The position numbers and the translations under genes are program-made. Below, in pieces: positions 7,387 through 7,933 of a stretch of 7,933 bases of DNA. Location of the stretch: contig JAAYPD010000302.1 in assembly GCA_012520015.1 (NCBI GenBank), positions 1-7,933 on the forward strand, in the 5' to 3' direction. The notes beneath the pieces are model-generated. The model had not been told where the DNA came from, made no database searches, and saw nothing but the letters and a program-made list of their open reading frames with translations. Source of the stretch: Methanomicrobiales archaeon. GTDB lineage: Archaea > Halobacteriota > Methanomicrobia > Methanomicrobiales > Methanospirillaceae. The stretch's first letter is position 1, and each line of letters opens with the position of its first letter.

Positions 7387-7551
7387 ATGAAAAATCCGTC
7401 CATGAACCGGAACATTCCCCAGGGACAAAGATGGCATGCTGGATCAGGTAATAACAGGTTAAAAGATGGACTTAGTTCTAATCCCGATGGCCGTTTACAT
7501 AGTAATATATCGGATGGTGATGATTTATTCTGGAATATCGTGAATTTATGA
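7387..7551 (+). CDS. Possible small ORF overlapping the thiM start
   Basis: A 54-codon ORF from ATG 7387 to TGA 7549-7551, whose stop shares ATGA with the thiM start at 7548. The predicted peptide is polar, rich in Asn, Gly, Asp and Ser, with two tryptophans, no membrane segment and no family I recognise. A purine-rich GGAGG/GGAGGG pair lies at 7357-7368, 18 nt before the ATG, which is rather far; an in-frame CTG at 7378 would sit 9 nt from it. The ATGA junction argues for coupled translation with thiM, but candidate TATA elements inside the ORF argue that it may be untranslated spacer. It could easily be a chance ORF. Confidence 0.2.
   Translation: MKNPSMNRNIPQGQRWHAGSGNNRLKDGLSSNPDGRLHSNISDGDDLFWNIVNL
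7494..7510 (+). promoter_or_regulatory. Candidate TATA elements for thiM
   Basis: Two overlapping A/T-rich elements, TTTACATA (7494-7501) and TAATATAT (7503-7510), lie about 40-50 nt upstream of the thiM ATG. With the usual spacing of about 25 nt they predict a short leader of about 15-28 nt. No clear Shine-Dalgarno lies within 12 nt of the ATG; GGTGAT at 7516-7521 is too distant to serve. The 7343-7547 region shows no recognisable TPP-riboswitch core. Confidence 0.3.
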
Positions 7552-7933
7552 GACTATTTGGTTCAATCCTTGCAGGTATAAGGGAGAAAGCTCCCCTTGT
7601 TCACCATATTACTAACTATGTCACGGTTAATGACTGTGCCAACATCACCCTCTCCGCAGGCGCCCTGCCTGTCATGGCCCATGCAGAAGAAGAAGTTGAA
7701 GAGATGGTCGACATCGCATCTGCCCTTGTCATAAATATCGGAACACCTGACCCTGTACAGGTTGCCCGCATGTTTGTTGCAGCAAGGGCAGCGGAAAAAA
7801 ACGACATTCCAGTAATCCTTGATCCGGTTGGCGCCGGGGCAACATCCTTTCGGACAAAAACTGCACAAAGAATGATGCAGGAGCTCTCCATCTCCGTTCT
7901 TAAGGGCAATGCCGGGGAGATTGGAACTCTTGC
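7548..7933 (+). CDS. thiM: Hydroxyethylthiazole kinase ThiM, 3' partial
   Basis: ATP-dependent kinase that phosphorylates 4-methyl-5-(2-hydroxyethyl)thiazole, the salvage route to the thiazole half of thiamin diphosphate. It is cytoplasmic and usually trimeric in characterised homologues. The first 128 codons are present, about half of the family's usual length of about 260-270; the reading frame runs off the window. Hallmarks of the ribokinase-like ThiM fold are seen: HHITNYVTVNDCAN (19-32), the substrate-pocket segment GALPVMA (38-44), INIGT (62-66), LDPVGAGAT (91-99) and KGNAGEI (119-125). The ATG at 7548 gives the N-terminus expected for the family, and an in-frame stop at 7521-7523 leaves no ATG, GTG or TTG alternative upstream. 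In many archaea thiM clusters with thiE or thiD, which could lie just beyond the window. No frameshift is seen in the visible part. Confidence 0.96.
   Translation, partial: MRLFGSILAGIREKAPLVHHITNYVTVNDCANITLSAGALPVMAHAEEEVEEMVDIASALVINIGTPDPVQVARMFVAARAAEKNDIPVILDPVGAGATSFRTKTAQRMMQELSISVLKGNAGEIGTL

Noticed and set aside
7343..7547. Possible TPP riboswitch ahead of thiM
   Set aside because: The conserved CUGAGA and related core elements were not found in this stretch.
7563..7909. - strand ORFs of about 100 codons at the right edge
   Set aside because: They are antisense to thiM, which has clear family motifs in the + frame.

Overview
The window looks like a moderate-GC euryarchaeal chromosome, most likely a methanogen of the Methanomicrobiales. 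This is inferred from three things: PEGA/TPR envelope proteins, an archaeal-type PP-loop PAPS-reductase-family protein with an N-terminal zinc ribbon, and short or leaderless gene starts with TATA-like elements. No taxonomic marker gene is present, so the assignment is only an inference. I see no tRNA, rRNA, CRISPR array or insertion sequence.

Left part (1-5799, + strand): a tightly overlapping three-gene operon. Gene 1 (its 5' end is cut by the window edge) and gene 2 overlap by the 4-nt ATGA, and genes 2 and 3 overlap by about 11 nt. Genes 1 and 2 are diverged paralogues with the same plan: an extracytoplasmic PEGA domain (gene 2 adds an Ig-like domain), one membrane helix, cytoplasmic beta-sandwich and TPR-like segments, and a C-terminal protein-kinase fold. 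In both kinase domains the catalytic HRD aspartate and the DFG aspartate are gone, although the structural APE and subdomain IX motifs are well kept. Both therefore look like pseudokinases. Gene 3 encodes an exported TPR protein held by a C-terminal membrane helix. The simplest model is a membrane complex that senses outside, through PEGA/Ig domains and the exported TPR protein, and signals or scaffolds inside through paired inactive kinases. This is the main candidate for an undescribed system.

Middle (5800-5923): a short convergent intergenic region with a 7-bp stem inverted repeat and nearby T-rich sequence, which may hold the transcript ends of both neighbours.

Right part: on the - strand (5924-7342), a 472-residue PP-loop protein of the PAPS reductase family. 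It has a zinc ribbon, a possible PUA-like segment and the CC...CxxC iron-sulfur signature, but lacks the usual C-terminal ECGLH catalytic motif. Divergent from it, on the + strand, the 3' edge holds the first 128 codons of thiM (hydroxyethylthiazole kinase, thiamin salvage), truncated by the window end. The 205-bp region between them contains TATA-like elements and a weakly supported 54-codon ORF whose stop overlaps the thiM start as ATGA. No TPP riboswitch is recognisable there.
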